Origin: Paracoccaceae bacterium
Lineage (GTDB): Bacteria; Pseudomonadota; Alphaproteobacteria; Rhodobacterales; Rhodobacteraceae
Reading direction: 5' to 3'
NCBI GenBank assembly: GCA_014872815.1
Contig: WKFK01000013.1
Coordinates: 1 to 52,270, forward strand
DNA: 52,270 nt
The position numbers were made by a program, and so were the translations under genes. Shown here piece after piece: positions 16,355 through 24,710 of the stretch; positions within the stretch are counted from its first letter, which is position 1, and every line of letters starts with the position of its first letter. A model generated the notes under the pieces. The model searched no databases. It was not told the origin of the DNA and was given only the letters and a program-made list of their open reading frames with translations.

Positions 16355-17077
16355 TCAGTCTTTCAGGATGTGATCGATCAGGGCGGCGAGGCCAGCGGGA
16401 TCGGCAAAGAAAGGAGAGTGACTGGTGGGCATCTCAAAGACGTCTGATGCGGGCCAGTCCTTGGTCATGGTGACCTGAAACTCTGGCGGGATGGTTTGGT
16501 CATCGGTGCAGCGGATGTAGCTGCGGGGCGTGAGACGGTGGCCGTCCCCCAGCGTGATTTTGGTCTCTTGGGCCGCGATGGATTGCGGTGTTAGGTTTGC
16601 CAGTGCGTAGTCTGCGGTGCCTTCGGGGCAGTCGTGATAAAAGGCGTCGCGCACTTGGGCGGGATCGATCGTGTAGCTGAGGCCGTCAGCGGATTTCACC
16701 ACGGCTTTCATCAGCGGTTGGCGCGGGGCGGCGCGGCGCATTTCGGCCAGTGAGTAAACATCCCATGGGGCGTAGGCGCAAAGGTAGATCAGGCGGGCGA
16801 TTTTACTTTGGCCAGTTTCATGCGCCATGTCGGCGGCGCGGGTGATCGGGAAGCCGCCCCAGCTGTGGCCCAGGACTACGGTGTCTTCGCCAAGTGCATC
16901 GATGATCGACTGTGCGCAGCTGTCCAGTGTGACGTCTGCCACGGGGGTGGTGTCGTTGCCGTGGGACGGCATGTCGATGGCGCGGGCGGTGTGGCCGAGG
17001 GCCTCAAGCGCGGGGATCAGGTCGCGGAAGCACCAGGCGCCGTGGCTGGTGCCATGCACGAGAAGGATATCAGACAT
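16355..17077 (-). CDS. alpha/beta hydrolase (esterase family)
   Basis: A 240-residue alpha/beta hydrolase. The oxyanion region LLVHGTSHGAWCF opens the protein, the nucleophile elbow is GHSWGG (Ser near residue 77), and a late Asp and the His in TSHSPFFADP (C-terminal) complete the triad. The pattern matches the plant MES/hydroxynitrile-lyase-like and bacterial EstC-type esterases. Substrate unknown. Its start overlaps the end of the pcaD-like gene by 8 bases (17070-17077), so the two are translated together, and the PcaB-like gene follows; an aromatic or lactone ester degraded alongside the enol-lactonase is a reasonable inference. Confidence 0.87.
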   Translation of the reverse strand: MSDILLVHGTSHGAWCFRDLIPALEALGHTARAIDMPSHGNDTTPVADVTLDSCAQSIIDALGEDTVVLGHSWGGFPITRAADMAHETGQSKIARLIYLCAYAPWDVYSLAEMRRAAPRQPLMKAVVKSADGLSYTIDPAQVRDAFYHDCPEGTADYALANLTPQSIAAQETKITLGDGHRLTPRSYIRCTDDQTIPPEFQVTMTKDWPASDVFEMPTSHSPFFADPAGLAALIDHILKD

Positions 17078-17858
17078 GGCCGGTTTCTTTCATGAAGGTT
17101 GTGAGCAGCGCGGCGTAGTCCTCTGGCTTTTCCACGCAGGGCAGGTGGCCGGTGCGGCGCAGGAGTTCCAAACGTGCGCCGGGGATCAGCTCAACGGTTT
17201 CGCGCACCAGATCGGGGGGCGTGGCGCCGTCTTCGGATCCGGCGATGCCCAGTGTTGGTAGGCGCAGACCGGAGGTGGGCGTGTAAAAGTCGGTGCCTTG
17301 GATGGCTGCACAGCAGCCCGCGTAGCCCTCGGTTGGAGTGCTTTCCAGCATGGCTTTCCAGTGGGCCAGCTCTGGTCGGGTTTGGAAATCCCGCGAAAAC
17401 CAGCGCAGCATGATGTCAGCGGACATGGCGGGCAGGCCCTTGGAGGTGACCATATCGATGCGGTCCTGCCACACTTTGGGGGAGCCGATTTTGGCGGCTG
17501 TGTTGGACAGCACCATGGCGCGCACCAGATCAAGGCGTTTCACGGCAAGGCCCTGCGCCACCATGCCGCCAATCGACAGGCCCACCACCAACGCGTCTTT
17601 GACATTGAGATGCTCCAGCAGGGCCTCGGCGTCTTTCACCAATGTCCCCATGGCATAGGGCGCGGGCGGCACTTCTGTTTCGCCATGACCGCGCATGTCA
17701 TAGCGGATGATGCGCAGGCCGTCGGGCAGATGCGTCAGGATCGGGTCCCAGAGGTGCAGCGTGGTGCCAAGCGAGTTGATGAACAGCACCGGCGCGCCGC
17801 TGGGGTCGCCCTCGTCGCGGTAGTGGATGTTGATTTGGTTGATCGTGGCGGTTGGCAT
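17070..17858 (-). CDS. pcaD: 3-oxoadipate enol-lactonase
   Basis: A 262-residue alpha/beta hydrolase with the PcaD pattern. INIHYRDEGDP comes first, then FINSLGTTLHLWDP, RYDMRGHGETEVP, and the nucleophile elbow GLSIGGM (Ser near residue 97). A GHLPC segment near the C-terminus supplies the catalytic His. PcaD hydrolyses 3-oxoadipate enol-lactone to 3-oxoadipate in the protocatechuate branch of the beta-ketoadipate pathway. The nearby PcaB-like protein supports this, but pcaC, pcaG, pcaH and pcaIJ are not in the window. Other lactonases and esterases share the fold, so the exact substrate is likely rather than certain. It overlaps the next gene and begins 2 bases after the stop of the EEP-like gene. 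Confidence 0.83.
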   Translation of the reverse strand: MPTATINQINIHYRDEGDPSGAPVLFINSLGTTLHLWDPILTHLPDGLRIIRYDMRGHGETEVPPAPYAMGTLVKDAEALLEHLNVKDALVVGLSIGGMVAQGLAVKRLDLVRAMVLSNTAAKIGSPKVWQDRIDMVTSKGLPAMSADIMLRWFSRDFQTRPELAHWKAMLESTPTEGYAGCCAAIQGTDFYTPTSGLRLPTLGIAGSEDGATPPDLVRETVELIPGARLELLRRTGHLPCVEKPEDYAALLTTFMKETGHV

Positions 17859-17860
17859 GG

Positions 17861-19063
17861 TCAGTCTTGGTCGTCGGTTTTGAGGCGCATGTGGGCCATG
17901 ATTTGCCCGTGGTCAGAGGCGAGTTTGTTATAGGGCGCTTCGGCGTGGCTGCCATCGGTGAGATGGTCGTTGAACACGCTGAAGTATTCCATGTCGCCGA
18001 GGCGGTCCGGATTGTCCGGGTGGAAGTGTTGGCTGAGATAGATTTGATCGATGCTTTCGTAAACCCCTCCAAAGGCGGTGGTGTAGACCATGTCGCGCAG
18101 AGATTTGCGGGTGAACAAGGCTTCGGCTGAGGTTAGGCGAACAGAGGTGACGGCCTCTTGGATGGCGTCGTTTTCTTTTCGGGTATAGCGGTCGTTGGCG
18201 TGTTTGGCGTCGTGGCGCAGCATCCAGCTGTAGTTGCGGAAGGGCACCTCGCCAGAGATGATTTCGGAACTGACCGCATGTTCGCCGTCGTTGAAATCGC
18301 CCAGCACCATGACCGGGCGGCCTTGGTTCAGCTCTTCGACAATGGCGCGGCGCAGGACCCAGGCTTCGGCCATGCGGCGCAGGGCAGCGCGCATGGCGCC
18401 CATGGCGCGGCCCAGTGGGTCGTAGTTGGTGAGGTCGGCCTCAGAGGCGTTGCCATCAGCGTCGCGGGGGAACTCGCCCAGTTTGGATTTGAGGTGGCAG
18501 TTGAAGACGGTGATGACCTGATCGTCCACAGGGATGCGCGCCTTCAGGATTGGGCGGGAGGTGCGACGCAAGACAAAGGCGCCGCTGTCGGCGCCATCGA
18601 GGCCCTGGAAGGGGATTTCGACGGGGGTGTCGAGGTCTTGGATGATCTCGGGGGGCTCGGCAAAGCCGTAGCGCGACAGGATCGCGACACCGGGGCGGCG
18701 TTTGCCCGGCTCGCCGGTGTCGTTCACGTTGGGCGCGACAAACAAGCCGCCGTCGCCATAGGGCGTGTAGCCCAGTTTGCGGAAGATGGCTTTGCGGTGA
18801 TAGCGCTTGGATTTGTCCGGGATCACCGCGGCGTTGGACTCTGCGCCGATGCGGTCGGCCTCGGCCACGACGGCGCGCAGGGAGGGTTCGTCAAAGATCT
18901 CTTGGAAACAGACGATGTCGGCGTCCATGGAGAAGAGCTGGGAGGCGGTCCAGTCCTCTTTCCAGGCGTGTTCTTCAGGCGTGTAGGATTGGAAGGTGTA
19001 GTATTCCTGATCCGGGCCGATCAGGTTTTTCACGTTGAAAGAGGCGATGGAGAAATTGGTCAT
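17861..19063 (-). CDS. endonuclease/exonuclease/phosphatase (EEP) family protein
   Basis: A 400-residue protein of the DNase I-like superfamily. The expected motifs occur in order: ASFNVKNL at the N-terminus, CFQEIF (metal-binding Glu) near residue 54, NCHLKSK, LGDFND and SDHGQI at the C-terminus. No signal peptide is seen. Families with this fold cut DNA, RNA, sphingomyelin or phosphoinositides, so the substrate is open; the rather long insertions between motifs suggest a specialised enzyme. It is the first gene of the run that continues with pcaD, the esterase and the PcaB-like gene, with a 2-base gap to pcaD, so it is probably cotranscribed although a catabolic role is not obvious. Confidence 0.87.
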   Translation of the reverse strand: MTNFSIASFNVKNLIGPDQEYYTFQSYTPEEHAWKEDWTASQLFSMDADIVCFQEIFDEPSLRAVVAEADRIGAESNAAVIPDKSKRYHRKAIFRKLGYTPYGDGGLFVAPNVNDTGEPGKRRPGVAILSRYGFAEPPEIIQDLDTPVEIPFQGLDGADSGAFVLRRTSRPILKARIPVDDQVITVFNCHLKSKLGEFPRDADGNASEADLTNYDPLGRAMGAMRAALRRMAEAWVLRRAIVEELNQGRPVMVLGDFNDGEHAVSSEIISGEVPFRNYSWMLRHDAKHANDRYTRKENDAIQEAVTSVRLTSAEALFTRKSLRDMVYTTAFGGVYESIDQIYLSQHFHPDNPDRLGDMEYFSVFNDHLTDGSHAEAPYNKLASDHGQIMAHMRLKTDDQD

Positions 19064-19237
19064 AACATTTGCCTAAAGCACAGAAACCGAGGCGCGGCGC
19101 GTCTCGGATCGCGCCCGACCCCGCCCCCCAAGGGCGGGCGCGATGTTGCAACGGAGGCCACAGCGTGTGGCGGTGTGAGTGGGGCATTGAGGTGTCATAT
19201 TGAGAGCCGCCCTTCGGTGTCGGGCGTGATCCTTTTG

Positions 19238-20212
19238 TTAGGGAAACCTTTTAAGCGCATCGGCAAAGACATCGGCGTCGACATTGCCGCCGGTGCAGAC
19301 CGCAACCACTGCGTCGCCTTCGATTTTATCGCCATGAAACAGCGCGGCGGCCAAGGCGCATGCGCCGCCGGGTTCGGCGACGATTTTCAGGCGTTTGAAG
19401 GCGAGGGACATGGCCTGCAGCACCTCGTCTTCACTTACAACAAAGCCGGGGCCAACCAGACGTTGCAGGATCGGGAAGGTGAGATCGCCGGGCTGGGGCG
19501 TGATTATGGCGTCGCAGATGGAGCCGGTTTCACTGGCATTGCGCTGGATGCTGCCGGTTTCCAAAGAGCGGGCGGTGTCGTCAAAACCCTCGGGTTCCGA
19601 TAGGCGCGCGCGCAGGTTGGGGGCTTCGGCCTCCAAGGCCAGGGCGATGCCTGCAGTCAGCCCTCCGCCGCCACAGCACGCAATCACGTCGCCTGAGGTC
19701 ACGCCAAGTTCTGCGGCTTGGGTGGCGATTTCCAGCCCCACGGTGCCTTGTCCGGCAATCACCTGTGGCTCGTCATAAGGGCGGATCAGGGTCAGGCCGC
19801 GCTCTTCGGCGATCTTGTTGCCCACCTCTTCGCGGCTTTCGCCACCGGCGCGGTCATAAAGCACCACTTCGGCGCCCAAGGCGCGGGTGTTGTCGATTTT
19901 CAGCTTCGGAGCGTTTTGCGGCATGATGATCACCGAGGGCGCGCCGTGGGCAGTGGCGGCAGCAGCCACGCCTTGGGCGTGATTGCCGGAAGAGAAGGCG
20001 ATCACACCGCGTTTGCGGGTGGCTTCGTCCATAGCAGAGACCGCAGACCAACCGCCGCGAAACTTGAAAGACCCGGTGTGTTGCAGGTTTTCGGCTTTCA
20101 CCAGCACGCGGCGGCCAGCGATGTCATCCAGAAACGGCGAGGTCAGCATGGGCGTAACGCGGGCGTGGCCTTTGATGCGTGTGGCTGCGGCGCGGATCAT
20201 GTCGATGTTCAT
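19238..20212 (-). CDS. serine/threonine dehydratase family (PLP, fold II)
   Basis: A 324-residue PLP enzyme. The Schiff-base lysine is K50 in TGSFKFRGG, FSSGNHAQG binds the phosphate-side substrate, and the Gly-rich CCGGGGL (about residue 180) binds the PLP phosphate. It is shorter than biosynthetic IlvA and lacks the ACT regulatory domain, so it resembles catabolic threonine/serine dehydratases or racemases. It would deaminate a hydroxy-amino acid to a 2-oxo acid in the cytoplasm. ATG 20212 overlaps the stop of the hydrolase gene (ATGA), giving strict coupling; a longer frame upstream is not family-like. It is the last gene of the three-gene unit with the HAD enzyme. Confidence 0.9.
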   Translation of the reverse strand: MNIDMIRAAATRIKGHARVTPMLTSPFLDDIAGRRVLVKAENLQHTGSFKFRGGWSAVSAMDEATRKRGVIAFSSGNHAQGVAAAATAHGAPSVIIMPQNAPKLKIDNTRALGAEVVLYDRAGGESREEVGNKIAEERGLTLIRPYDEPQVIAGQGTVGLEIATQAAELGVTSGDVIACCGGGGLTAGIALALEAEAPNLRARLSEPEGFDDTARSLETGSIQRNASETGSICDAIITPQPGDLTFPILQRLVGPGFVVSEDEVLQAMSLAFKRLKIVAEPGGACALAAALFHGDKIEGDAVVAVCTGGNVDADVFADALKRFP

Positions 20213-21054
20213 GCGGGCTCTCCGTTGGGCAGTTGGGCGATCCATTGGTGCAGGACGTCCAGACATTCCGGTTCGTCCAAGAAAGGCACGTGGGCGCGGT
20301 CTTTTACTTCGGAGGCCAGCATGGGCGCGCGGGACTGCATTTCGGTGTAGGTCTCTTGGCTCAGAATGTCGGAGTTCTCACCACGCAAGACGGCGAGGGG
20401 GCGGCCACTGAGCTTGTCAAACTGAAGCCATAGGTCACCTGCGGGGGCTTTGGGATCGAACTCGGCCAGCACGGCGTTGCGCAGTTTCGGGTCGTAGTTG
20501 ATGTTGAGGCCATCGTCAGTTTCGACAAAGTGGTGCGCGGCCTCTTCTTCCCAACGCCTGACGGGGACATTGTGAAAGCCGGGCAGGCGGGTGGCGAGAG
20601 CTTCGGCGGCTTCGGTGCGGGTGGTCCAGACTGGCTTGCGGCCGATGAAGACAAGGATGACTTCGAGACCGTCGGTTTCGATCACTGGTCCCACGTCGTT
20701 GAAACAGACACCAGTGAGGCGGTCTGGCGCCATTTCCATCAGCGTGAGTGCGATGAGGCCGCCACGCGAGGTGCCAAGGATGGCAGTTTTATCGATGTCC
20801 AGATGGTCGAGCAGCTCAAGCGCGTCTTGGGCTTCGCGTACCAGATTGTAGGCGGCGAAGTCTTCGGCCCAGTCCGATTGGCCGCGTCCGCGATAGTCCA
20901 TGCGGATCACACGGGCGTCTTTCAGGTGCGGACGCACATAGTCAAAATCACTGGCGTTGCGGGTCAGGCCGGAGAGGCAGAGCACAATCGGGCCGGGCCC
21001 GCCGGTGTCGTCAAAATAGAGCGACAGGCCGTCAGAGGTGGTGAAATGGGACAT
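20209..21054 (-). CDS. alpha/beta hydrolase
   Basis: A 281-residue alpha/beta hydrolase. LCLSGLTRNASDFDYV forms the oxyanion area, MDYRGRGQSDWAEDF follows, and the nucleophile elbow is GTSRGG (Ser near residue 96). FNDVGPVIE and a late His in RAHVPFLDEP complete the usual order. This branch is common in alphaproteobacteria and is often annotated only as hydrolase; the substrate is unknown. Its ATG overlaps the TGA of the HAD gene by one base (TGATG), and its own stop overlaps the dehydratase start, so the middle gene of this unit is coupled on both sides. Confidence 0.87.
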   Translation of the reverse strand: MSHFTTSDGLSLYFDDTGGPGPIVLCLSGLTRNASDFDYVRPHLKDARVIRMDYRGRGQSDWAEDFAAYNLVREAQDALELLDHLDIDKTAILGTSRGGLIALTLMEMAPDRLTGVCFNDVGPVIETDGLEVILVFIGRKPVWTTRTEAAEALATRLPGFHNVPVRRWEEEAAHHFVETDDGLNINYDPKLRNAVLAEFDPKAPAGDLWLQFDKLSGRPLAVLRGENSDILSQETYTEMQSRAPMLASEVKDRAHVPFLDEPECLDVLHQWIAQLPNGEPA

Positions 21055-21740
21055 CAGGAACTCGTGAGATCGGGAATGCTGGTGAGGTCAGACAGGATGT
21101 GATGGGGTGTCCACGGCAGACGGTCGACGGGCTCACCCGCGCGGTTCACCCAGGCCGTGGTGAAGCCGTAGCCGGTGGCGCAACCCGCGTCCCAACCGTT
21201 GGAGGAGACAAACAGGACTTCGTCTTTGGCGCAGTTGAAACGTTTGCCAACAAGGTCATAGACCACAGCGGCGGGTTTGAAGATCTGCACGTCTTCGACG
21301 CTGAGCACATCATCGAGGAATTCTTGTACGCCTGCGGAGTCCACCGCGCCGGTGAGCATGTCGGGCGAGCCGTTGGACAAGATCGCGGTGTTCATGCCAG
21401 CCGCCTTGAGTTTGGCGAGCATGTCCGGCACTTCAGGGTAGGCGGAGAGCTCCCAGTAGAGCGCCAGAAGGCGTTCGCGCAAGTCTGGGTCACCTTGCAG
21501 GCCGGAGGCTTCCAGCGCCCAGTCGAGGCCGTTTTGGGTGACCTCCCAGAAGTCGGTGTGGGCACCTGCTACGGCGCGCAGCCAGGTGTATTGCAGCTGT
21601 TTCAGGCGCCAATCGTTGGCAACCTTCTGCCAGTGTTTTGCAAAAGCTTCGCGGCCCGGCTCTGCGGCGGCTTCGCGGGCTGCGGCGGCGACGTCAAACA
21701 GCGTGCCGTAGGCGTCAAAAATGCAGGTGGTGATGGCCAT
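21054..21740 (-). CDS. haloacid dehalogenase, type II (HAD superfamily)
   Basis: A 228-residue HAD hydrolase. The nucleophile is D9 in FDAYGTLFD, motif II is LSNGSPD, and motif III/IV are FKPAAVVYDL and SSNGWDAGCA. The AYGTLFD form and the SSNGWD motif are hallmarks of L-2-haloacid dehalogenases, which turn (S)-2-haloacids into (R)-2-hydroxy acids. True activity on haloacids cannot be confirmed by reading. The start at ATG 21740 is fixed by the ideal GGAGGACACC just upstream; the reading frame runs much further upstream but that part is the antisense of the FKBP gene. It is the first gene of the HAD-hydrolase-dehydratase unit. Confidence 0.9.
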   Translation of the reverse strand: MAITTCIFDAYGTLFDVAAAAREAAAEPGREAFAKHWQKVANDWRLKQLQYTWLRAVAGAHTDFWEVTQNGLDWALEASGLQGDPDLRERLLALYWELSAYPEVPDMLAKLKAAGMNTAILSNGSPDMLTGAVDSAGVQEFLDDVLSVEDVQIFKPAAVVYDLVGKRFNCAKDEVLFVSSNGWDAGCATGYGFTTAWVNRAGEPVDRLPWTPHHILSDLTSIPDLTSS

Positions 21741-21881
21741 GGTGTCCTCCCGTGTCGCGGGCAGAGTGGCAGGTTTGGTGCGGGGCGAAAAGGTCTGTTT
21801 TACAAATAGACGTGAGGGCGATAGGGTGCGCGCTTCAAGCCGGCCGGAAGGGCCGGGGCAAGCTGACAGATGGGACATTTT

Positions 21882-22310
21882 ATGACCGCAGCAAAATCGG
21901 GCGACACCGTCCGCATCCACTACACTGGCACCTTGAGCGATGGCTCTGTTTTTGACAGCTCTGAGGGGCGGGACCCGCTGGAGTTCACTCTGGGCAGTGG
22001 TCAGGTGATCCCAGGCTTTGACACCGCCGTGGACGGCATGAGCGTGGGTGAGAAAAAAGTGGCGGAGATCCCTGCGGATCAGGCCTATGGCCCACGTCAT
22101 GAGGAAGCCATTCAGGATGTGCCACGGGAGCAGATCCCGGCAGAGATCCCGCTGGAAATTGGTCTCCAGCTGCAGATGCAATCCCCAACCGGTCAGGTCG
22201 TGCCTGTGACCGTTGTGGAGATCACCGAGGAAGTGGTGAAGCTGGACGCGAACCACATGCTGGCGGGCAAGGACCTGACCTTTGCGATTGAGCTGGTGTC
22301 GATCAACTGA
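21882..22310 (+). CDS. FKBP-type peptidyl-prolyl isomerase (SlyD-like)
   Basis: A 142-residue cytoplasmic FKBP with the SlyD-type order: VRIHYTGTLSDGSVFDSS, then LEFTLGSGQVIPGFD, VGEKKVAEIP and AYGPRHEE. The insert-in-flap chaperone domain follows, then the closing NHMLAGKDLTFAIELVS. It accelerates prolyl cis/trans change and binds unfolded chains. It lacks the long His/Cys-rich metal tail of enterobacterial SlyD. ATG 21882 is preferred because TGGGA lies 7 bases upstream; ATG 21870 would add four residues. It is divergent from the HAD unit and ends in a strong terminator at 22338. Confidence 0.92.
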   Translation: MTAAKSGDTVRIHYTGTLSDGSVFDSSEGRDPLEFTLGSGQVIPGFDTAVDGMSVGEKKVAEIPADQAYGPRHEEAIQDVPREQIPAEIPLEIGLQLQMQSPTGQVVPVTVVEITEEVVKLDANHMLAGKDLTFAIELVSIN

Positions 22311-22337
22311 TCTTTCGGTTCTTTAAGGGACTTATTG

Positions 22338-22364
22338 GCTCACCGCGTTGCGGTGAGCTTTCTT
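22338..22364 (+). terminator. rho-independent terminator of the FKBP gene
   Basis: GCTCACCGC (22338-22346) and GCGGTGAGC (22350-22358) form a perfect 9-bp stem with a GTT loop, followed by TTTCTT. It lies 28 bases after the FKBP stop and points the same way. Confidence 0.85.
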
Positions 22365-22445
22365 GTTGTCGCAGGTCTGAGATTTGAGCACAGAGCCAGA
22401 CCGGCCCTAGCAAAGCTAGCTGGGCTTGAGTTTGATGCGGCAATC

Positions 22446-22673
22446 TCAATCAAGTCCGGTGGTTGGCGCGTAAGATGAGGCTGCAAGTGCTGGGGTAATG
22501 GTGGCCTCGTTGGAGGTGGCCGCCAGCAAGGCGGAAAACACAAACATCAGGCTGATCACGGCCAACATTGGCTCCAAGCGTTTTAGACCGGGCCGATCAC
22601 CAAAGGAATTGGTCGCCAGTAAGACCAATAAGGACACGCCAAACGTGGCAAGAAAGAGTGATATGATCGGCAT
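22446..22673 (-). CDS. small membrane protein, paralogue of the 23002-23331 product
   Basis: A 75-residue product with two apolar segments (residues 3-21 and 36-54) separated by a basic loop with GLKRLEPMLAV. The arrangement, and the words LxRxEPxLxVxSL followed by a second helix, match the larger small protein encoded at 23002-23331, so the pair look like paralogues. The ribosome site before ATG 22673 is poor. No known family comes to mind. The surrounding DNA is less GC-rich than the rest of the window. The resemblance to the neighbour is the main reason to accept it as a real gene. Confidence 0.6.
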   Translation of the reverse strand: MPIISLFLATFGVSLLVLLATNSFGDRPGLKRLEPMLAVISLMFVFSALLAATSNEATITPALAASSYAPTTGLD

Positions 22674-23001
22674 GGGCGCGCCCGTCCAAAGATGCAGGAA
22701 CCGTATGGATAACTCGGTATTGCACAGGTTTGTTGATTGTCCAAAATGTTTTTTAAATGATCATACAAGTTTTGCGTGAGTGTCTGCGGTGGAGCTTTCA
22801 TAAGTATCTGACATATAATCAAAAGGCGCCCTTTCCGTCATGATGTGCGTGCTGAGTAAAACCTACTGTTTTGTGAGGATTGCGGCTTACTCGCGCCCAG
22901 GCGCGGCCAGAATTGGTTGCGACTGATGTACTGGCGTCTGAAAAATTGTGGGAGTCATTGGCGCCGCGTTGCGCGCTTTTTCACGCGCTGCATGAGGGGG
23001 G
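22674..23001. other. 328-base AT-richer intergenic stretch
   Basis: No gene recognised on either strand. Short AT runs occur (for example around 22745-22765 and 22800-22820), a composition unlike the flanking coding DNA. It separates the two related small membrane protein genes and presumably holds the promoter of the left one. Confidence 0.5.
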
Positions 23002-23331
23002 CTATTTTGTTTTGACAAATGTGTCCACGATCAGATCGTCGCGTTTGCAGTAGGCAAACCCATTTGTATAGGACACAGAGCCGCCCAGATGGTTTGCGCA
23101 ATGCTTCTCAAAATAGAGATCATGCAACATTGATTTGGAGGGGCTTTGAATGGTGGGCTGCGCGCTGCCAGACACGGTGGTTTGCAACGCCCAGAAGATC
23201 GCAACCAAACTCACAACAACAAGCAGCGGCTCCGCGCGGTTCAGGCGTGGCTTCGCAGCAGTTGAGACGCTGGAGAGATAGACCAGAAGCAATACGCCTA
23301 GACCGGCGATCAAGAGAGCGACGAAGTGCAT
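23002..23331 (-). CDS. small membrane protein with a cysteine-containing tail
   Basis: A 109-residue protein I cannot assign to a family. Residues 3-20 and 36-52 are hydrophobic and frame a basic loop (KPRLNRAEPLL), the same plan as the 75-residue protein at 22446-22673. It adds a soluble tail of about 50 residues with two cysteines (EKHCANHLGG and FAYCKRDD) and a lysine end. If both helices cross the membrane the tail shares a side with the N-terminus; two cysteines could form a disulfide if that side is the periplasm. ATG 23331 lies just past an AAGCGC stretch with no strong ribosome site. Confidence 0.62.
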   Translation of the reverse strand: MHFVALLIAGLGVLLLVYLSSVSTAAKPRLNRAEPLLVVVSLVAIFWALQTTVSGSAQPTIQSPSKSMLHDLYFEKHCANHLGGSVSYTNGFAYCKRDDLIVDTFVKTK

Positions 23332-23592
23332 AGTGCGAAGTCCAAAGGTTGTGTTGGGGGTTGATTGCGCGCTCTATAGGGGGGCGGTGCATGATCTCAA
23401 AGAGGTAATTTTGAGCAGGATGCGGCTATTTTTTAAGCGGCTACAGGCCGTGCGCTCTTAGCATTTTGATTTAATTTACGTATTTTGCGCGTCTGCCATC
23501 AATCACCGGCAAAAAAATGTGTCTGATGCGTATTTTTCGGCGCTTTTCTTTTGCCAAAGCCGCGTTAGCCTGCGTGGTGGGAGGCCATTTTC

Positions 23593-24648
23593 ATGGATTT
23601 ATGTGCAGTTTTGCGACTCAGATGGCCGCTGTTGCAAGCGCCGATGGCGGGGGTGTCGACATCACAGATGGCCGCGGCAGTGAGCAATGCCGGTGGTCTG
23701 GGGGCGCTGGGCCTTGGGGCGGCGGGCGTGGAGGGCGCGCGGGAGATGATCCGGGCGGCGCGGGCGCTGACGGATCGTCCGATCAATGCCAATGTGTTTT
23801 GCCACGCGCCTGCACTGCGGGATGCCGACGTAGAAGCGGATTGGCTGGCCGCGCTGGCACCAACGTTTGCGCGGTTTGGCGCCAAGCCGCCAGAGGCGTT
23901 GCATGAGATTTACACCAGCTTTGTAGTGGATCGCGCGATGTGTGACATGCTGATTGAGGAAGCGCCGGGGGTGGTGAGCCTGCATTTTGGCCTGCCGGAG
24001 AAGACGTGGATTGCGGAGTTGCAGGCCGCGGGCAATCTGGTGATTGCCAGTGCCACCAATGTGGCGGAGGCGCGGGCCTGTCAGGCGGCAGGTGTCGATG
24101 CGATTGTGGCGCAGGGTATTGAAGCGGGCGGTCATCGCGGTGCGTTTGATCCGTATGCAGAGGACGAGGCGCTGCCGACTCTGGCATTGGTGGAGCAGCT
24201 TGTGGCGGCTTGTGAGCTGCCGGTGATTGCGGCAGGCGGTTTGATGGATGGCGCGGATGTGGCGCGGGCCTTGGCGCGGGGGGCTGCGGCGGCACAGCTG
24301 GGTACGGCGTTTCTGGATTGTACGGAGTCGGCAGCGGACGCGGCGTATCGCGCGGCATTGCGGGACCCGGAGCAGGGGCCGCCGGTGCTGACCACATCCA
24401 TTTCAGGGCGCGCGGCGCGCTGTATGCGGAATGATTTTGTGAAGCTGGGGCAGGGTTTGCACGCCAAGGTGCCGGATTATCCGGTGACTTATGATGCGGG
24501 CAAAGCGCTCAATGCCGCGGCAAAATCAGCGGGCGAGACAGGCTTTGGCGCGCAGTGGGCGGGCACCGGCGTGGCGCGGGTGCGGTCTGGTGGTGCGGCG
24601 GAGATTTTGGAGGCCATTGGTGCGGAGCTGAATGCGGTTCAGGCCTGA
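23593..24648 (+). CDS. nitronate monooxygenase / 2-nitropropane dioxygenase family
   Basis: A 351-residue FMN barrel enzyme. The start LRWPLLQAPMAGVST and AVSNAGGLGALGLGA are the classic nitronate monooxygenase opening. AQGIEAGGHRG near residue 175 contains the catalytic-region His, and AAGGLMDGADVARALARGAAAAQLGTAFL binds the FMN phosphate. It oxidises alkyl nitronates such as propionate 3-nitronate to aldehydes or acids; related proteins act on enoyl thioesters, so substrate is not fixed. GGGAGG lies 8 bases before ATG 23593. It is convergent with fabB across a shared hairpin. Confidence 0.9.
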   Translation: MDLCAVLRLRWPLLQAPMAGVSTSQMAAAVSNAGGLGALGLGAAGVEGAREMIRAARALTDRPINANVFCHAPALRDADVEADWLAALAPTFARFGAKPPEALHEIYTSFVVDRAMCDMLIEEAPGVVSLHFGLPEKTWIAELQAAGNLVIASATNVAEARACQAAGVDAIVAQGIEAGGHRGAFDPYAEDEALPTLALVEQLVAACELPVIAAGGLMDGADVARALARGAAAAQLGTAFLDCTESAADAAYRAALRDPEQGPPVLTTSISGRAARCMRNDFVKLGQGLHAKVPDYPVTYDAGKALNAAAKSAGETGFGAQWAGTGVARVRSGGAAEILEAIGAELNAVQA

Positions 24649-24660
24649 AACCAGAAATGC

Positions 24661-24684
24661 GAAATGCCCCGCGAGGGGCATTTC
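24661..24684. terminator. stem-loop between convergent nitronate monooxygenase and fabB genes
   Basis: GAAATGCCCC (24661-24670) and GGGGCATTTC (24675-24684) make a 10-bp stem with a GCGA loop in the 62-base gap between two convergent stops. No strong T run follows on either strand, but place and stability suggest a two-way terminator. Confidence 0.65.
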
Positions 24685-24710
24685 TGAAAGCTTGTAATTC
24701 GAGGCTGTGC

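Noticed and set aside
19064..19237. GC-rich inverted repeats between the dehydratase and EEP genes
   Set aside because: Several imperfect stems (for example around 19117-19142) but no T run and no clear boundaries; not called as a terminator or a mobile-element end.
18158..19603. 481-codon open frame on + across the EEP-type gene
   Set aside because: Runs across two real minus-strand genes and their gap; composition (Gly/Ala/Val/Asp repeats) is that of an antisense frame.
21741..22256. N-terminal extension of the HAD gene across the FKBP gene
   Set aside because: The ideal GGAGG before ATG 21740 and the family start at FDAYGTLFD show the shorter protein; the extension is the antisense of FKBP.
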